The notes beneath the pieces were generated by a model, which was given only the letters and a program-made list of their open reading frames with translations, had not been told where the DNA came from and made no database searches. From Phytopythium helicoides (Eukaryota; Oomycota; Peronosporomycetes; Pythiales; Pythiaceae): a stretch of DNA of 64,000 nucleotides. The DNA lies in contig JANFNE010000037.1 of the NCBI GenBank assembly GCA_024867545.1, positions 1 through 64,000 on the forward strand. Reading direction: 5' to 3'. Shown here piece after piece: positions 29,361 to 40,838 of the stretch (the first letter of the stretch is position 1; each line of letters starts with the position of its first letter). Position numbers and translations under genes: made by a program.

Positions 29361-29873
29361 ATGCAATTACAGAGATTAACGTAACTCAATCAAATGGCGT
29401 GATGCGTGGACCCTTATCGTCCAGAAACTGGTCTTGATTGAAAAGGCCATCGGTTAGTGGACAGCTGCAACTACATGTACTGGCAAGACTATCGTCAGCA
29501 ATGATGAAAGTCCATCGAGATGCTCGCCGTCCTGGTCTGATCGGTTTGGAGCGGAAAGGGATGTGCTGGGACCACCTACGTCAGATCCAATCTCGAGAGC
29601 CCTGCTGTTTGCTATGCTGGAAACGAACACCAACACCAGAAACGCGTTCCAGCAAGCGCCGTTGTTCAACTTTCCTCCAGTTACGCTCCCACAGTGCGTT
29701 TCATCCATCGGATATTATTTGCTCCCGTCGAGAAATCCGAGGTTGCACTTGCGTCTGTGTTGAGCAGGGAGCTGCCCTCGCCTTCATATCTCGATTTCCT
29801 CCGAAGCGAACAGCGGGAATCCCTCTTGAACCCGTAGCTACCTTAGAACGACGGGCACCAGAATCAAGCAGCC
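29361..29873. other. Intergenic region upstream of the PAN-module gene
   Basis: The plus-strand frame 29438-29992 that crosses this stretch has shadow-like composition and no domain. I see no other gene; the stretch probably contains the P450 3' end and the PAN gene promoter. Confidence 0.4.
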
Positions 29874-30860
29874 ATGGACAAGCTAATGCTTTGGTTCGCA
29901 GCCCTCGCTCAGCTCGAGATGGTGGCGTCGCTTCCCTCCGAGTTTCCCCGGATTCTCGAGGATATGGCTACCCAGTCGTCCTGCCTCATTGAGGACGGCT
30001 TCGACTACGTGGGCAACGACATTGGCTATGCTGTGACTACAAAGCCCGAAGAGTGCTGTGCGGTCTGCCGTGTTCTCGCCGGATGTCGAGCGTTCACTTG
30101 GAGCGACTACAACAGCGGCACTTGCTGGTTCAAGAGTGGTCGTGGCACGATCGTCGCCAAGGAGGGCTACAAATCCGCAATTGTCTCCACCACTACCAGC
30201 ACGTGCGTCGCGGAGGAAGGCATCGACTACGAGGGCAATGACATTGGGTCGATAGCCTCACCCACCGCCTCCTTGTGCTGCTGTGCTTGTCAAGACTATC
30301 TTGGCTGCCGCGCCTACACGTTTACGTCGTTCAATGGCGGGACATGCTGGTTCAAGAGCGAAAAGGGCCGCATGATCGTGAATGCAGATGCCCAATCGGC
30401 CGAAGTGTACATCGAGGAGCCAACGTGTGGCCTCGAGACGGGTTACAACTACGTGGGCAACGACATTGGCAACACACCAGCCAGCACGGCGGGCGAATGC
30501 TGTACCAAGTGCAAGAACTGGACGGGCTGCCGTGCGTTTTCGTGGACCAACTATAACGGTGGAACTTGCTACTTCAAGAATCTCAAAGGCGATGTTGAGG
30601 AGGCAGCAGGCGTCACCTCAGCACAGGTTGTGGCCAACCCTCCAGCTCCTAGCTGTGCGTTAGAAGAAGGAGTCGACTACGTTGGAAACGATATTGGTAC
30701 TGCATCGAGCTCGGAAGCGTATGGCTGCTGTTCGATCTGCTTGGCTCGCTCGGGTTGTGGAGCGTTCTCTTGGACCAATTTGAACGGCGGCACGTGCTAT
30801 CTCAAGAGCGGCAAGGGAGCAACTACAGCTAACTCCGACGTTATTTCGTCGGTCGTTTAG
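29874..30860 (+). CDS. Secreted protein of four PAN/Apple modules
   Basis: This encodes 328 aa. An N-terminal signal peptide (MDKLMLWFAALAQLEMVAS) is followed by four modules of about 70 residues. Each has the pattern C...DYxGNDIG...ECCxxC...GCxAFxWxxxNxGTCWxKSxxG, six cysteines per module. This is the PAN/Apple fold found in secreted oomycete proteins such as CBEL, where it binds glycans or proteins. No cellulose-binding CBM1 or catalytic domain is present. The closest relative in the window is the 52336-53331 gene, and the same module is fused to an oxidoreductase at 59830. Carbohydrate adhesion is the likely role. Confidence 0.88.
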   Translation: MDKLMLWFAALAQLEMVASLPSEFPRILEDMATQSSCLIEDGFDYVGNDIGYAVTTKPEECCAVCRVLAGCRAFTWSDYNSGTCWFKSGRGTIVAKEGYKSAIVSTTTSTCVAEEGIDYEGNDIGSIASPTASLCCCACQDYLGCRAYTFTSFNGGTCWFKSEKGRMIVNADAQSAEVYIEEPTCGLETGYNYVGNDIGNTPASTAGECCTKCKNWTGCRAFSWTNYNGGTCYFKNLKGDVEEAAGVTSAQVVANPPAPSCALEEGVDYVGNDIGTASSSEAYGCCSICLARSGCGAFSWTNLNGGTCYLKSGKGATTANSDVISSVV

Positions 30861-31331
30861 GGGATATGCGCTGTGCTTTGTAGCGCATTGACTGGTTTTG
30901 TAGCTTTGAGATTAGTGTCAGATTTGAACTCATTACCCATGTAGCGTTTGTGATGCACGCAGAAGATTACAATCCAATATCCAACACGACCAATCAGGGT
31001 AACGCAAACGGGTTTGTTGTTGCAGTTTAGCCCGGAACCAATCTGTGAGGTCACGGTAAACGTACGCTGAGTGACGAAGTGTTCGTCTCTGCTAAATTGT
31101 GAGCTTGAGAGCCCGCTACAAAACTGCTCGTTTCCTCTGGGGCTTGACGCATTTCAACGTATTTTATGCCAAGACGATTCTCCACGCACTACTTGACCGT
31201 GTCTCTGCGATGGAATTTTCAAGGAGGTGCCACCGAAAATCCAGGCCAGCGTCCTCGTTCTCACCAGTCATCGCATGGCAAAACCACTAAATCCCTTTCG
31301 ACAAGCGTGGACTCCAATGAAGCTATAGAAT
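30861..31331. other. Intergenic stretch, no gene seen
   Basis: These 471 bp lie between the PAN gene and the end of a membrane-protein pseudogene. No reading frame has recognisable content. Confidence 0.4.
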
Positions 31332-33026
31332 TAAGTTCTGTGGGAGTGTATCCACTTGAAACGGAAGCTATAGTCAGCACCAAAGTGTTCCAGCGAGCTC
31401 TATACGGCGTATACAACCCACGACAACAGCTTCGACTGCACTAGCTCTCGCTGTGTGTCGAGCACGAAGCCAACCTGGCGCATTGGTGACACACTTATAA
31501 TTTGCCGCAGCACATGATCCATGACTACAAGCGATGTTAGCTCAAAAGACTCGTACATCAGCACGTTGGTGACCATGGCATACAGGTCTCATTCGTCAAT
31601 ACTGGCAATCGTCGAGCAGAAGGCGCGGTTGGGCAGATGGCAAAATGCCGTTATAAAAAGACCTAGTAGGAACTCATCTGCTTGGTCAGTTCAGTTTGGT
31701 TGACAAAGGCGTCAAGACCTACGCAAATCTACAACACGTACTGTAGAAAATCGGCATGATAACTTCTGTGTACTCGACAAGGATGACGAATTCAGTCGTA
31801 AAGAGCAGCTTTCGAGTTGCAAGCAAGAAAGCAACTCAGCTCTTGGACGAGAATGGACTTTGTAGTTTTACCTTATCAGGAGAGGCCAGGCGTGCTGATA
31901 TTCCACGAGATGCAATAATAAACACTTTGCTCGATACTTTTGGTCCCATCGCCTTAATTTGGCGGATTCGGCCTGCTGCTTTGGACTGGATGGAGGCGCA
32001 AACGCAATTTGTTTCTCACGTGGTACAAGGGCGCCTTCTTGATCGAGAGCAATCGCCACCTCCAAGAAGTTCATTCCATGCAGAGGATGACCAGCTCGTA
32101 ATTTGCTTACGAACTGTCTGAGCGGCTAGAATCGCTGGTAGACGTCGTATGCTACTGATACACACCCATGGACAACATCGATCAGCATAACAGTCAAAGA
32201 AATCGAAATAGTAGGAGAATTCTGCATCGCGAGTGCCACGTAGACGGCGTTGAAGCAGTCAATGTTGAAGATGATCTCCACGGGCTTCATGTCGTCATTG
32301 CTGCCGATAATCCTGCTCATGGCGTTTTTGGCGACAAGTTTTATTGCTGGGAGGAGAATCATATATGGTGTCTGGTACTTTGAGGGAATCGAATTGAATC
32401 CGTAGATAAAGGCAGGAAAGATAAACATTAGACCTTGTTGGGGTACGACCGTGCTTATTACAGGGTTTGAGGAAGCGCGAAGTGATGCATTGTTCTTCAG
32501 TCTTCGGCAATAGAAGAATCCAGACATTACCAAAGTTGTTAGTACATAGATAAAAGACCCAGTTGGCAGCATGAACGGAATGGGCATTGGGATGACTCCT
32601 GCGATTGAATAACAGTAAATCGTACAACATAAAGCGGCGACAACAGATATCGCTAGGGCATACCAGCGCGTTATACCTAGCGCTGGTGTCAAGTCTCCAG
32701 CCTGTATCCAGAACCAATAAGTAATAAAAACAAGAAAAGCCGCCAAAGGGACCTAGAAGACGTAGTTTGCACCGCGTCCAGCGCTTGGTTCAGCGAGTGG
32801 TGCGATGTCTTGAAATATATTGTTCACGAGACTCAGAATAGGTGTGACGATAGAAGAGAATGTAATACCAGCTGGACTGGGTAGTGTAAGCGAAGAATGC
32901 GCGCATTCGCTCAAGTGTATACTGCCCATGTAACTCGGCTTGTATACGCTCCCACTTGCGGACAGCAACTTGCACAAGCCGAAGAGCGAGGGACGTTCGC
33001 CTCAAGTTCGCTCTTGTGCGGTTCAT
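31332..33026 (-). pseudogene. Heavily broken copy 1 of polytopic membrane family A
   Basis: The segment follows the intact paralogue at 35531-37213 from start to end: LVQVAVRKWERIQAELHGQY at the 5' end, then IPMPIPFMLPTG, FIYGFNSIPSKYQTPYMIL, IGSNDDMKPVEIIFNIDC, and FRFKWIHSHRT at the 3' end. At least two frameshifts lie in the first 300 bases (the frame moves at about 32850 and again near 32750). Further stops cut the C-terminal half, including one after VYQRF at 32126. It cannot make a full product. Confidence 0.85.
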
Positions 33027-33489
33027 CGTGGAGTATTGGTGTTGAGTGTCGTTGTATTCGTCACCGCTGTGCTGCTATTGTTTGTACACTAACGAATAAA
33101 GTGTGGTGTAGTAAAAAAAGCGCATGCGAGTCATTAAACGCTGTCGATTTCGATAGAAAGCATCCCATTGGCATTTATATGGTATGCCAATAACCCTGGG
33201 ATCACCATATATGTACTTTCTTAAGAATCTACTTTGTGCAATTCTGCGTTTGACTGTTGTTGAAGTTGCTGCTGTTACTTTTGGCATGCTAGTCACTTGT
33301 GTGTGGCATTAATTAGGATTGCATAGAACACGTTAGCATGAGAGTCTCCACGTCAATATACACAGACTGTACCTCGTTGGCAGCCAGCTCTTTCTTGAAA
33401 CAGGAACGTGCCGACCTCGTATGCATTTCAAATTCTTATAGTCGTCGATGCGTTTCCGTTCTTCAGCAACCCCGATAAGTTCTATAAGT
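33027..33489. other. Spacer between family A copies 1 and 2
   Basis: The 463 bp contain no gene that I can support. It is the presumed upstream region of copy 1 and downstream region of copy 2. Confidence 0.4.
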
Positions 33490-35175
33490 TTAGTGGGAGT
33501 GCAACCACTTGAATTGAAAGCTAGAGTCTGCACCAAAGTGCTCCAGCGAATTTTGCACTGCGTACAGCACCCACGAAAACATCTTCGACTGGACTATCAT
33601 CCGCTGAGTATCGAGCACAAAACCCACCTGACGCATTGGCTGCATATCAATAATTCGATGGACCACAACGCTCATTACTACAAGCGACACCAGCTCCAGA
33701 GCGGCGTACATGAGTAAGCTGGTGACCATGTGCCACAGCTCTCGTTCGTCAATGCCGGCAATCGTCGAGTAGAAGGCGCGGTTGGGCAAGTAGTACGTTG
33801 CTGCCATGAGGATGCCTAGCAAATGTTCCGATAATTAGTCATAACACGAAAAATACATGCAAGTGCACAAGAACACACTGTAGAATGCTGGCATGATGAC
33901 TTCAGTGTACTCGACAAGGATGACGAATTCAGTCGTGAAAAGCAGCTTCCTTGTTGCAAGCAAGAATGCAGCTCGGCTTTCGGAGGGGAATATACTTTGT
34001 TGCGTACTCACGTTTGCAGTGGTGGTATCTTGATTATTGGTTTGATGAGGAGCGACAAACACTTTAGTCGAAACTCTGTGTCCAGTAGCACTAGTAATTG
34101 ATGGCTTGACGGGCTTTCCTTGGAACGTTGGGCCAGATAGCGTTGCGGTGTCAGTCTGCTTTCCATGAGACGTAAGCTCAACTTCTTGGTCGAGAGCAAT
34201 CGCCACCTCTAAGAAGTTCTTTCCATGCAGCGGGTGTTCAGCTGGCAGCTGATTCATGAAGGTTTTGAGTGGTTGGAACCTCTGATAGACGTCGTACACT
34301 GATACACATCCTTGGAAGACATCAATGAGCATCACTGTCAGTGACGTCGAGATGGTGGTAGCTCGTTGCATTGCAAATGAAACGTAGATGGCGTTGAAGC
34401 AGTCAATGTTGAAGATCATCTCCACGGGCTTCATGTCGTCGTTGCTGCCGATAATCCTGCTCATGATGTTTTTGGCAACGAGTTTTATCGCTGGGAGGAG
34501 AATCATGTATGGTGTCTGGTACCTTGGGGAAATCGAATTGAATCCGTAGATAAAGGTCGGAAAGATTAACACAAGACAAAATTGGATCCCTGTCATTCCT
34601 CCCGCTCGAATAAACGATGAAAAAAGTGCTTCATCATTCCGGAGTCTTCGACCAAAGAAGAGTCCGAACATGGCGGCATTCGTCGATAAGAAGGCGGGAG
34701 CTCCAGCAAGCAGTAGGAACGGAACGGGCATCGAAATACGACATGAAAGCATATACATGTAGGTCTCGCTGGTGATAGTAATGACAACAGACGCTATCAA
34801 TGCGTGCCGGCTCTTCAAACCGAGTGCTGGCGCCAAGAACCCGGTCTGTAACCACATCCAGTAGGCAATGACGAGAGAAAATATCACCAAGCGAATCCAA
34901 AAGACGTAATTCGCATCGCATCCAGCGCTCGGGCGAGCGAGAGGTGGGACATCCAGAAGAATGTTGAGAATGAGACCCGGGATGGGAGTGACGATACACC
35001 AAGAGAGGATGCGCAGCCAGCTCGTCTCAACTGCATACGCATAGAACGCACGCATCCGCTGAAGCGAGCATTTTCCTTGTAACTCGACCTGAACGAGCTC
35101 CCACTTGCCGACAGCAACTTGCACAAACTGAAGTGAGGAGGAAGCTCGTCTGGATTCCACTCGTGTGGAGTCCAT
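33490..35175 (-). pseudogene. Copy 2 of polytopic membrane family A, interrupted by one nonsense codon
   Basis: The frame is continuous from ATG 35175 to 33490 except for a single TAA at 33835-33837, in the loop before the last transmembrane pair. Upstream of it are 446 aa with all family features: DVPPLARPSAGCDANYVFW, ISMPVPFLLLAGAP, IYGFNSISPRYQTPYM, FVILVEYTEVIMPAFY. Downstream 110 aa continue with YYLPNRAFYSTIAGIDERE and SFQFKWLHSH. Total length equals the intact copy within one or two codons. It may be a recent pseudogene, a truncated protein lacking two helices, or a case of readthrough. A 36-bp intron would be too short. Confidence 0.8.
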
Positions 35176-35530
35176 GATGAACGCAAGAGGGTCTTGTTCT
35201 CGTTGTTGTGCTCACAGGGATGGACACAACGTCGCTATGCACTGCACGCTATTATTGTTAGGAAATGGGCGAAGACTCGAAATAGCATTGGGCAGCTGTT
35301 GAGCAGGATCAATAACGCTGGGGGTACGAATCGCATTTTCCGCTTTATGCTATCAGATTACAAATGAAATCATGAAATTACGTCAGAACAGTCGATAATG
35401 ACGATGTTTCCGGCTGCTCTTTGGATTCGAATTCAAATCGTCAACAACCAACATGATATAGCGAAAACCAATGTTTTATCGATTTCTGAGTGGTTCTTAG
35501 ACAATCCAACAACACCTTCTGTGTCGCAGT
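35176..35530. other. Spacer between family A copies 2 and 3
   Basis: 355 bp with no gene seen; AT-rich in the second half. Confidence 0.4.
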
Positions 35531-37213
35531 TCAGTGGGAGTGTATCCACTTGAACTGGAAACTAAAGTCAGCACCAAGGTGCTCTAGTGAGTTTTGGACA
35601 GCGTACAGCACCCACGACAATAGTTTTGACTGAACTATCGTACGCTGCGTGTCGAGTACGAATCCAACCTGACGGATTGGTGACACTCCAGTAATTTGGC
35701 GCAGCACGAATTCCATCACTACAAGCGAAATCAGTTCGAGACCAGCGTAAACGAGCACACTGGTGACCATGGACCATAGTTCATGCTCTTCAATGCCAGA
35801 AATTGTCGAGTAAAAGGCACGGTTGGGCAAGTAGTAAGATGCTGCTATAAGCAGACCTGCCAAATGATAAGCAAGTTTGTTTGTCTTTTGGATGGGCACA
35901 TGATATAGAAATGCTAGCACACTAGCAAACGTACTGTAGAAAATCGGCATGATAACCTCAGTATACTCTACAAGGATGACAAATTCGGTCGTGTAGAGTA
36001 GTTTTCTTGTTGCGTACAAGAATGCATCTCGGCTATCAGAAGTGCAACAAAACTCTCCCATACAAGTACCGCGAGTGTTAACTTCATTCACAGTGTCACG
36101 AGGGGCGACAAACACTTTAGTCGAAGATTTCAGCACAGAAAGAACCCCCTTTGGTTGTTTGACAGACTTGGCCACCAACTCTGGACCAGAAGCCGTCTTA
36201 TCAGAAGCCGAAGCTTCATATGCCATTTTTTCGCTTTCTCGACCTAGCGCGACAGCAATCTCCAAAAAGTTCATTCCATGCAGAGGATGACCAGCTGGTA
36301 ATGTATTCATGAAGTTTCTAAGCGGTTGGAACCGCTTGTAAACGTCGTAGACTGATACACACCCCTGGACGGTATCGATAAGCATAACTGTCAGTGACGT
36401 CGAGATGGTGGTAGCTCGTTGCATTGCGAGAGAGACGTAGATGGAATTGAAGCAATCAACATTGAAGATGAGCTCCACAGGCTTCAAATCGTCGTTACTC
36501 CCGACTAGTCTGCTCATGATGTTCTTTGCCGCAAGTTTGATCAATGGAAGGAAGACCATGTATGGCGTTTGGTAGTTTGTGGGAATTGAGTTGAACCCAT
36601 AGATGAAGGCAGGAAAGATAAGCATTAGACACAGTTGGAGTCCGGTTATTCCTCCAGCTCGATTGAATGACGCTCGGAGCGCTGCATCATTCTTGAGTCT
36701 GCGGCCAAAGAAGAGTCCGAACATTGTGGCCATCGACAATGAAAACACAGGAGCTGCAGTTATCAGCACGAATGGAATGGGCATTGGGATGAAACCTGCG
36801 AGTATATAAGTGTAAACTGAACATGTGGTTGTGGAGACAATTGCCCCTGACAAGGCATACCAAGGCTTCATGCCGAGCGCTGGTGTCAAGTATCCGGTCT
36901 GCATCCACATCCAGTAGACATTGATGACTGAAAAGATCCCCAAACGGACCCAGAAAACGTAGTTTGCTTTGCGTCCAGCACTTGGTTGAGCGAGTGGTGG
37001 GACGTCCAGTAGTATATTGATCACGAGAGTCGGAATGGGAGTGACGATACACCAGAAGAGAATGCGAAACCACCGTGTCTGGATTGCATAAGCGTGAAAT
37101 GCACGCGTCCGCTCAAGGGAGTATTTTCCTTGCAATTCGACCTGTACGAGCTCCCACTTATCAACGGCAATATTGGCAAGTCGAAGAGCGAAGTGAGTTC
37201 TTCCGGGGTCCAT
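35531..37213 (-). CDS. Polytopic membrane protein, family A, intact copy 3
   Basis: This single exon encodes 560 aa. I count roughly eight to ten hydrophobic spans, including FRILFWCIVTPIPTLVINIL, NYVFWVRLGIFSVINVYW, GLQLCLMLIFPAFIYGF, FVILVEYTEVIMPIFYS and MVTSVLVYAGLELISLVVM. Between the two membrane halves lies a cytosolic-looking loop with SVYDVYKRFQPLRNFM and LHGMNFLEIAVALGRE plus a low-complexity linker. No catalytic motif or known transporter signature is visible. The first residues (RLANIAVDKWELVQVELQGKYSLERTRAF) are well kept in the two damaged copies. I do not recognise the family and suggest no function beyond membrane location. Confidence 0.82.
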   Translation of the reverse strand: MDPGRTHFALRLANIAVDKWELVQVELQGKYSLERTRAFHAYAIQTRWFRILFWCIVTPIPTLVINILLDVPPLAQPSAGRKANYVFWVRLGIFSVINVYWMWMQTGYLTPALGMKPWYALSGAIVSTTTCSVYTYILAGFIPMPIPFVLITAAPVFSLSMATMFGLFFGRRLKNDAALRASFNRAGGITGLQLCLMLIFPAFIYGFNSIPTNYQTPYMVFLPLIKLAAKNIMSRLVGSNDDLKPVELIFNVDCFNSIYVSLAMQRATTISTSLTVMLIDTVQGCVSVYDVYKRFQPLRNFMNTLPAGHPLHGMNFLEIAVALGRESEKMAYEASASDKTASGPELVAKSVKQPKGVLSVLKSSTKVFVAPRDTVNEVNTRGTCMGEFCCTSDSRDAFLYATRKLLYTTEFVILVEYTEVIMPIFYSTFASVLAFLYHVPIQKTNKLAYHLAGLLIAASYYLPNRAFYSTISGIEEHELWSMVTSVLVYAGLELISLVVMEFVLRQITGVSPIRQVGFVLDTQRTIVQSKLLSWVLYAVQNSLEHLGADFSFQFKWIHSH

Positions 37214-37739
37214 TATGAACGTCTTCCTTAGTCTTTGTTGTGCTCACCAGCAGTGGACAAAATGTCGCTGTGAGCAGAACGGTATTATTACTTGGGCAAG
37301 GCTCCAGCCTAGAAATAGCTCAGCGCGAATGCACGTGCGATATTGTCGAATGCACATGACATGAGCATTCCGTTTGTTAGCAGGAGTAACAATGCTATCG
37401 TGGACCCGAATTGGAACACCTCGCAAATCCTCATTGAAGCCGAGTGTGAATCCTGTGGCTAGCTATCTCAGCGCTGAAAGGCAGCGTTCTCCAGAATATT
37501 AATGAAGGAATCTGCCTTGGACTTCCTTGATCTTGCGGCCAGTGATAATTTGATGTTGCCAGCGATGGATGGGGGACACATTTGCGGTTGCTTCGAACAC
37601 ATTTGCGGTTCCTTCGATTGTCACAACTGAAGCGGCGCAGCTGAAGGAAATTGTTCGGTACAGAATCAAAGCGCATTGGAGTACATGAAAGCACATGTTG
37701 CTAAGATTCCTAGTCGTGATATCTGTGCTCGAGTCATGT
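37214..37739. other. Intergenic stretch, no gene seen
   Basis: 526 bp upstream of family A copy 3. A short duplicated word, cacatttgcggtt (37578 and 37601 regions), is the only structure noticed. Confidence 0.4.
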
Positions 37740-38106
37740 TCAGAATGCCAAAGATTCCACTATAGATGTTGGAGGTGAACGATCACTATATTGATCGTTT
37801 GGCAGCGTCGAAGCTGCTTGCCTCTCACCAAACCAGCGCTCAAAGATCGGCAGGTATGTCGGCGGTTTGCCGACTGCTCTCCTCTCCTCCAAGAGCTCCA
37901 AGCCGCACCAGTGCCTGTGCTCCCACTTGACCTTGGCGAACTTGAGCCGCAGCTGGCGCTCGGACACGTTCTCTCCGACATTTTCGCTCAGCACCTCGGC
38001 AAACCGCCTCCACGCTGCCTTCTTCTCGCAGTTCATGACCTCTCGCTCGATGCTCCTCGAGATCTGAGCGTCCGCAAACCGCAGCCGCAGCACACTCTGT
38101 CGCGCC
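37740..38106 (-). pseudogene. Displaced fragment of the SANT-like gene at 51307
   Basis: The minus strand reads LRLRFADAQISRSIER, VMNCEKKAAWRRFAEVLSEN and FAKVKWEHRHWCGLELLEE, then the tail WFGERQAASTLPNDQYSD. This follows residues of the intact plus-strand gene at 51307-52110 with only scattered changes. DNA similarity starts abruptly near 38106 and ends near 37755, just after a tagtggaa word shared by both. The 5' part with the start codon and the C-terminal helix of the parent are missing. It is therefore a partial segmental duplication, not a gene. Confidence 0.85.
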
Positions 38107-38398
38107 TAGGGATATACCGTGAGCACGCGTTGACGCCTCTTTCGCCGTTCAACCTCGGCAAAGTGCCCACAAAGGAAGCCATGGAGCTCGCAGATCCCAC
38201 GCCACGTCGTCTGGCGCGTTGCTACGCGAGCACCAGCTTCACTCAATCGATGCCAATCATCTCAAGTTGAAGTGGTAGGGTAAGTACATACATGCTATGC
38301 AGTACATCATTTATCTTGAGTTTACTATTACATATAGTGCGAATAGTTTTGAAGCAGGTCATCGCCACCGATGGCTGCCATTTTGCCACCCGATCTCC
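38107..38398. other. Upstream region of the TTLL12 gene
   Basis: About 290 bp. A plus-strand frame with FNLGKVPTKEAMELADPTP crosses it but has no start or partner exon that I can define. An ATG at 38371 is out of frame with the TTLL12 start. Confidence 0.35.
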
Positions 38399-40536
38399 AT
38401 GGCGGACGCCGAGGCCAAGATGCAGGAGTTCCTGCGCCTCCACCAGGCGCAGCTGGGGGCCGCGCGCGTGCCGCAGCACCTGTGGCCCATCGTCTACTAC
38501 AAGTTGCAGTGCGTGGCGGTTCTCAGCTCTCATTTCTCATTTCTGCGCGCTCTAACGCGCTCTCCGTGCCAAGGAACGAGCTCTTCGACGCCGGCAGCTT
38601 CTTCTACTTGGCCAGGGACGAAGATGGAGACCTGCACGCGGTTGTGAGAGACGACGTGGACCTCGCGGTGGTGCAGCCGGACTCGGAGCTTGCGCTCTTC
38701 ATCGTGGACCACGCGTGGACCTTCACGGGCGACAAAGTCAAGGAGCAGCTCGAGACGACGCCAGGGCTGCTGGAGCGCATGGAGAACCTCATGCAGCTCT
38801 CTGCGGCTTCTGGAGAGGACGAGAAGGAGCTGGAGAAGGATGTGCGCGTGAATAACGTCGTGGACCGCGTGTGGAAATTCGCCAACACGTACCGCATCGG
38901 CAACCTCAAGCCAGAGGAGGCTTCGGCCATTTGGTACGTCATGGACGAGTTCGGATCGGCCATCGAGCACGGCGACGCACCCAACATGCGCATGGCGCCG
39001 TTCTACTTTGCTGAGACGCAGTGCGCGTTCTCGCTGCTCTGGCCCGTCGAGCCTCTCGAGGCTGGCGACTTTCTCTCCCGTGACTACGTGCCGGAGATGC
39101 AGGACGCCGACATGCGCACCGCGGTGCTAGCTGCGCTCTTCTACCCGCCGGAGCAAAACACGCTCGTCGATGAGCAAGAGTACATGCAACAGCTTTTCCA
39201 GACGGTCACTCGCCGGCGGCAGGAGTACTCGCTTGAGAGTGCGCGCGCCAAGTTCCACGCGATCGTGAGCCGCGACTCGGAGGTGCTCCCGAATCCTGCC
39301 TCGACCAAGGCGGAGCCCACGCTTGCTGTTGCTGTCAGTGGTGCCGCACCGCTCCAGGTGTACTCGAGTGCGTTTGCATCATTCGACCATGATCTAGTTT
39401 CCATTACAGTGTGCTGACATGGACGGATTGATGTCTTCGAACAGACCTCACTCTCGTGTACGAGCACCTCAAGCACCCCAAGTTCGAACATGTCGAGTCG
39501 GAGGACGACGCACAGATTGTGTGGCCGACGTGGCATATCAAAGACTTCCAGAAGTATGCTTCGAACGAGCGCGTGCAAATCATCAACCAGTTCCCGAACG
39601 AGAAGATCCTCACCTGCAAGGATCTGCTCTACGAAATGTGCAAGCTGTACGTCGCGTGCTGACACTCAATTTCGGGTTGCTGCTTGGAGTGCTAATCGGT
39701 GTTGTAAAACTTTGCGCAGGCAAAATGGCGGTGAGCGTCCTGTTTGGCTCGCCGAGACGTACAACATGACTAGCGAGTTCCCGGAGCTGATTGCCGAGTA
39801 CATCCACCGCAACCAACTCGCGTGGAGCGAGGGAGAAACGGAAGACGAGGCGAACCACTGGATCTGCAAGCCGTGGAACATGGCGCGCTCGATCGACACG
39901 TGCATTGCGCAGAACGCGCCGCACCTCGCTCGTTTGACCGAGACTGGCCCCAAGGTCGCGTGCAAGTACATTCACCGCCCGCTGCTGATCGATCAGCGCA
40001 AGTTCGACTTTCGGTTCCTGGTCATGGTCAAGTCGACCGAGCCGCTGGAGCTGTACCTGAGCGGTGTGTCGTGGCTGCGCATCGCCAACACGCCGTTCTC
40101 GATGGACGACTTCCAGGACTTCCAGAAGCACTTTACGGTCATGAACTACACGAACCACGGCGTGCGCATCATGGACAATGCCGAGTTCGTGCAGCGCTTC
40201 GAGGACGAGTACCCGAGCGAGGACTGGCCTGCCGTGCACGCCGAGATCTGCGCGTCCATCAAGCAGCTGTTCATGTTCGCGACGGCACAGCCGCCACCGC
40301 TTGGCCTGGGGCGCTGCGAAAAGTCTCGCGCGCTGTACGGCGTGGACGTGATGCTCTCGTGGGAGACGAACGCTGAGACGGGCGAGGAGTTCATCCGGCC
40401 CGTGATCCTCGAGGTCAACTTCCAGCCCGACTGCACGCGTGCCTGCAAGTACTTTCCCCAGTTCTACAACGACCTCATGAGCGTGCTGGTGCTCGGCAAC
40501 ACGCACGACGTCGTGCACGGCGTCACCAAGCTCTGA
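38399..40536 (+). CDS. TTLL12: Tubulin-tyrosine-ligase-like protein 12, four exons
   Basis: Exons 38399-38508, 38574-39367, 39445-39646 and 39720-40536 are joined by introns of 65, 77 and 73 bp, giving 640 aa (human TTLL12 is about 644). The N-terminal part matches the family's SET-like half: NELFDAGSFFYLA, FIVDHAWTF, GLLERMENLM, IWYVMDEFGSAIEHGD, TQCAFSLLWPVEPL. The C-terminal TTL half has NQFPNEKILTCKDLL, DEANHWICKPWNMARSIDT, KYIHRPLLI, KFDFRFLVMV, KHFTVMNYTNHGV, PPPLGLG and VILEVNFQPDC. Each intron join restores a conserved segment. TTLL12 is a divergent TTL whose own ligase activity is doubtful; it is linked to tubulin and histone marks. Start chosen for MADAEAKMQEF, which aligns with the family. 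Confidence 0.93.
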
Positions 40537-40838
40537 CGTGGTCTCCGGTGTCCAATTGCTGCTGACGCATGGCTACATAATCGCTGTGTCCCTTTCAAAC
40601 CGTCTCTTATCAATCTTCACTCTGGGTCTGATACACTAAAGCGACACTCTCAACCGTCCACACCATGCACGCAATTCCTCGACAGCGAACCCTATACCGT
40701 ACCCAGTCCCCTCCCGCAATTTCCACCAATCACGTCCTCCCCCTCCGCCGTCTCGTCGTCCGAATTTCCGCCAATCCCACAACCCCACGACAATCGGCGC
40801 CGTCTTCAACCGCAGTGCCAGTCCTGCCCTCCTCTGCC

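Noticed and set aside
29438..29992. 184-codon open frame upstream of the PAN gene
   Set aside because: Overlaps the PAN start in another frame and has no recognisable content.
33805..33840. A 36-bp intron removing the TAA in family A copy 2
   Set aside because: Far shorter than every other intron here (57-89 bp), and the paralogue shows the sequence is simply coding.
38371..38398. Upstream ATG for TTLL12
   Set aside because: Out of frame with the conserved exon 1; the ATG at 38399 gives family-like sequence.
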